Assembly: GCA_021162125.1 (NCBI GenBank)
Contig: JAGGZG010000143.1
Location: forward strand, 1 to 7,629
Direction of reading: 5' to 3'
Length of the DNA: 7,629 bases
Source: Anaerolineae bacterium
GTDB lineage: Bacteria; Chloroflexota; Anaerolineae; JACIWR01
The notes beneath the pieces are model-generated. The model searched no databases. It was given only the letters and a program-made list of their open reading frames with translations, and was not told the DNA's origin. The translations under genes were made by a program, and so were the position numbers. Below, in pieces: positions 6,464 through 7,629 of the stretch; positions within the stretch are counted from its first letter, which is position 1; each line of letters opens with the position of its first letter.

Positions 6464-7068
6464 AGGTGACAGGTATCGTTCAACAATGTGATGCGCAGCC
6501 CCCGCTTTTCCAACTCAACTACGTTCAGCGCTGCATTGGAAAAGGAAAACGGCCCCTGCATGGCAATATCCAGGCCCAGTAGGTGTTTGAGATAAACGTT
6601 GAACGTTCCACCGTGGGCCACCACACCCACAGTAGCTTCCGGAGGATGCGCGGCAACGATGTCCTCGAAAGCCGCTGCTACCCTGGTACAAAACGCGGAA
6701 TCGCCCTCCTCACCGGGGATGGGTGGCCGTCGGGAGCCGGTTTCCCACTGCGCTACCAGATTCGGGAAGCGCCTCTTAACTTCCTCCCAGGTCAGTCCGG
6801 TGAACACGCCGATGTCGTATTCGCGCAAACGGTCATCCAACACTAACGGTACGCCGAGTGTGGCTGCCAGTATCTCTCCACTCTCGGTGGCGCGGCGCAG
6901 GGTGCTGGCGTACAGTGCAGTAACGCCCCACCCATCCTTCTCCAAACGACGGGCCAGAGCGCGAATCTGGTCGCGTCCCGTGTCGGTAAGCGGCGAGTCG
7001 AACCATCCTTGTACACGGCGCTCCGCGTTGCCCTGCGATTCGCCGTGTCGAATGAGAAGCAATCTCAC
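6448..7068 (-). CDS. Histidine phosphatase superfamily protein (phosphoglycerate mutase-like, probable phosphatase)
   Basis: A 206-residue member of the branch-1 histidine phosphatases, enzymes that work through a phospho-histidine. Seen, numbered from the GTG start: LLLIRHGES (3-11) with the nucleophile His8, the LTDTGRDQ turn (27-34), ASTLRRATES (54-63) with the conserved Arg, LREYDIGVFTG (81-91), which is the E-x-x-x-G segment, and VVAHGG (149-154) with the second catalytic His152. The substrate is not readable; GpmB-, CobC- and broad phosphatase-like members share this layout. An in-frame GTG at 7086 would add six residues, but AGGAGGTGA (7073-7081) lies inside that extension and sits 7 nt before the GTG at 7068, so 7068 is chosen. 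The C-terminus ends inside a short tandem repeat. First gene of the operon, 49 bp upstream of the acetyltransferase. Confidence 0.92.
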   Translation of the reverse strand: MRLLLIRHGESQGNAERRVQGWFDSPLTDTGRDQIRALARRLEKDGWGVTALYASTLRRATESGEILAATLGVPLVLDDRLREYDIGVFTGLTWEEVKRRFPNLVAQWETGSRRPPIPGEEGDSAFCTRVAAAFEDIVAAHPPEATVGVVAHGGTFNVYLKHLLGLDIAMQGPFSFSNAALNVVELEKRGLRITLLNDTCHLGNGE

Positions 7069-7075
7069 GCAGTCA

Positions 7076-7081
7076 CCTCCT
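7076..7081 (-). promoter_or_regulatory. Shine-Dalgarno site that fixes the histidine-phosphatase start
   Basis: AGGAGG on the minus strand, 7 nt before the GTG at 7068. It is the strongest ribosome binding site in the window and rules out the longer reading from 7086. Confidence 0.85.
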
Positions 7082-7145
7082 ATCACTTACCCCCTTGAAG
7101 GCCAAAATCTGCGGCATTCCTGATCATTCCTGTACACAGGTCTAT

Positions 7146-7172
7146 GCCCGGGGCAATGACATCGCCCTGGGC
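7146..7172 (-). promoter_or_regulatory. Stem-loop in the leader of the three-gene operon
   Basis: On the minus strand GGGCGAT pairs with ATTGCCC (one G-U pair) around GTC, extended by GCCC/GGGC after one mismatch, giving about 11 pairs. It starts about 20 nt after the expected transcription start and about 80 nt before the GTG. No T-tract follows, so it is not a simple terminator; a leader structure or protein site is possible. Confidence 0.45.
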
Positions 7173-7197
7173 CTGAAGCACGTTTACGCCAGGATAG

Positions 7198-7227
7198 ATT
7201 ATACAACAAATCAAGAAGAATGGGAAG
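7198..7227 (-). promoter_or_regulatory. Candidate promoter of the histidine-phosphatase/GNAT/prs operon
   Basis: A perfect TATAAT lies at 7198-7203 on the minus strand, with TTCCCA (4 of 6 to TTGACA) 18 bp upstream. It is the only good -10 upstream of the operon and leaves a leader of about 120 nt. Confidence 0.5.
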
Positions 7228-7323
7228 GGAAGCGGAGATTAAGTTATACCCGATCTTATGGCGTCCCTACAGGCAGTCTTTGAATTTAGATGCGATTACC
7301 CTACATCCGAGGCGAAAAAGTGC

Positions 7324-7352
7324 TTGACAAATTATCAGAATTGTGTTAGAAT
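7324..7352 (+). promoter_or_regulatory. Strong sigma-70-type promoter reading out of the right edge
   Basis: Consensus TTGACA (7324-7329), a 17-bp spacer, then TAGAAT (7347-7352) preceded by TG-T, an extended -10. It is divergent from the minus-strand operon; the two -10 elements are about 150 bp apart. The served gene is not in the window, so the leader would be at least about 270 nt unless another promoter lies beyond. Confidence 0.85.
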
Positions 7353-7381
7353 ATGGTTAACAGTTTACCGTTAACCATATT
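7350..7381. promoter_or_regulatory. Perfect 12-bp inverted repeat over the -10 and start site: probable repressor operator
   Basis: AATATGGTTAAC (7350-7361) and GTTAACCATATT (7370-7381) are exact reverse complements around AGTTTACC. The inner part holds three half-site-like strings: GGTTAAC, GTTTACC and GTTAACC. It overlaps the last three bases of the -10 and covers the expected start point, a classic place for repression. The regulator family cannot be named; ROK, LacI and GntR types bind palindromes of this sort. Confidence 0.75.
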
Positions 7382-7629
7382 GACCTTTGGGCAAAGTTCG
7401 AGAAATCCGCTTTCTGATAATCCAATCCTCGGGATGGTTCATTTTCTGGGGGAAATAGGTTTACACTTTTTGAAGCCCCGAAAAATTCCTTTATGTATGC
7501 AAAGGAAATAGCTACGCCTTATGACCAGATTAACCAGGTAAATCAGCCCCCAACGCTTTTCCCGGTCATTTCTTGGCTTGTGCAGTCCTCTGTCAACGAA
7601 TATCCAACGAATAAACAAATAGATCTGCG
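7382..7629 (+). other. Probable untranslated leader, no gene recognised
   Basis: No open frame with a ribosome binding site and family-like protein was found on either strand. The stretch is more AT-rich than the coding regions. It holds the right arm of a 10-bp inverted repeat (7412-7421) and a degenerate palindrome similar to the operator (7529-7543). The gene driven by the 7324 promoter probably begins past the window. Confidence 0.55.

Noticed and set aside
7069..7086. Longer histidine-phosphatase start at 7086
   Set aside because: The extra six codons contain the Shine-Dalgarno for the GTG at 7068, and family members begin just before the RHG motif.
7095..7283. 62-codon plus-strand frame with a TTG start
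   Set aside because: No Shine-Dalgarno and no recognisable domain, and it covers the minus-strand promoter and leader hairpin of the operon.
7353..7511. 52-codon plus-strand frame starting inside the operator palindrome
   Set aside because: The ATG begins one base after the -10, so it would lie upstream of or at the transcript start, with no ribosome binding site; the product has no family features.
7521..7541. ATG at 7521 after AAAGGA as a possible start for the right-edge gene
   Set aside because: The frame closes after six codons at a TAA.

Overview
The window reads as a piece of a bacterial chromosome, most likely from a Chloroflexota lineage close to Anaerolineae (inference, moderate confidence). 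The pointers are a SecA with the lineage-style insertions in its first nucleotide-binding domain and before NBD2, a ribose-phosphate pyrophosphokinase of a variant type that I associate with that phylum, moderate GC, and intergenic spacers full of GC-rich palindromic repeats of the kind common in environmental genomes of this group. No rRNA, tRNA, CRISPR array, transposase or phage gene was seen.

All four recognisable genes lie on the minus strand. From right to left: a probable promoter and a roughly 120-nt leader (about 7069-7203); a histidine-phosphatase family gene (6448-7068, GTG start set by a perfect Shine-Dalgarno); a RimJ/RimL-type GNAT acetyltransferase (5865-6398); and prs (4895-5836). 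The gaps are 49 and 28 bp, so these three look like one operon, closed by a candidate terminator 36 bp past the prs stop. A 737-bp non-coding spacer follows (4158-4894). It holds a candidate extended -10 promoter and a mosaic of palindromes and repeats. secA then starts at 4157 and runs off the left edge.

The most unusual object is SecA. Its motor core (Walker A, DEVD, QLRGRAGRQG, LLEYDDVLN) is intact over about 710 residues, but the following 675 residues stay open to the window edge and do not contain the expected second helical-scaffold segment (the W..HL..MD.LR.GI region). Instead there is a long helical stretch ending in at least four composite repeats of about 64 residues, built around an R-L/I-x-D-L-D core. 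This suggests a large insertion in the wing/scaffold region, or an unusual C-terminal extension.

At the right edge a strong plus-strand sigma-70-type promoter (TTGACA, 17 bp, TAGAAT) is overlapped by a perfect 12-bp inverted repeat. This looks like a repressor operator for a gene that must start beyond position 7629. The last 250 bp hold no convincing gene.

The gene set is housekeeping: protein export, PRPP supply and two small enzymes of unknown substrate. There is no evidence for a defence or mobile system here.
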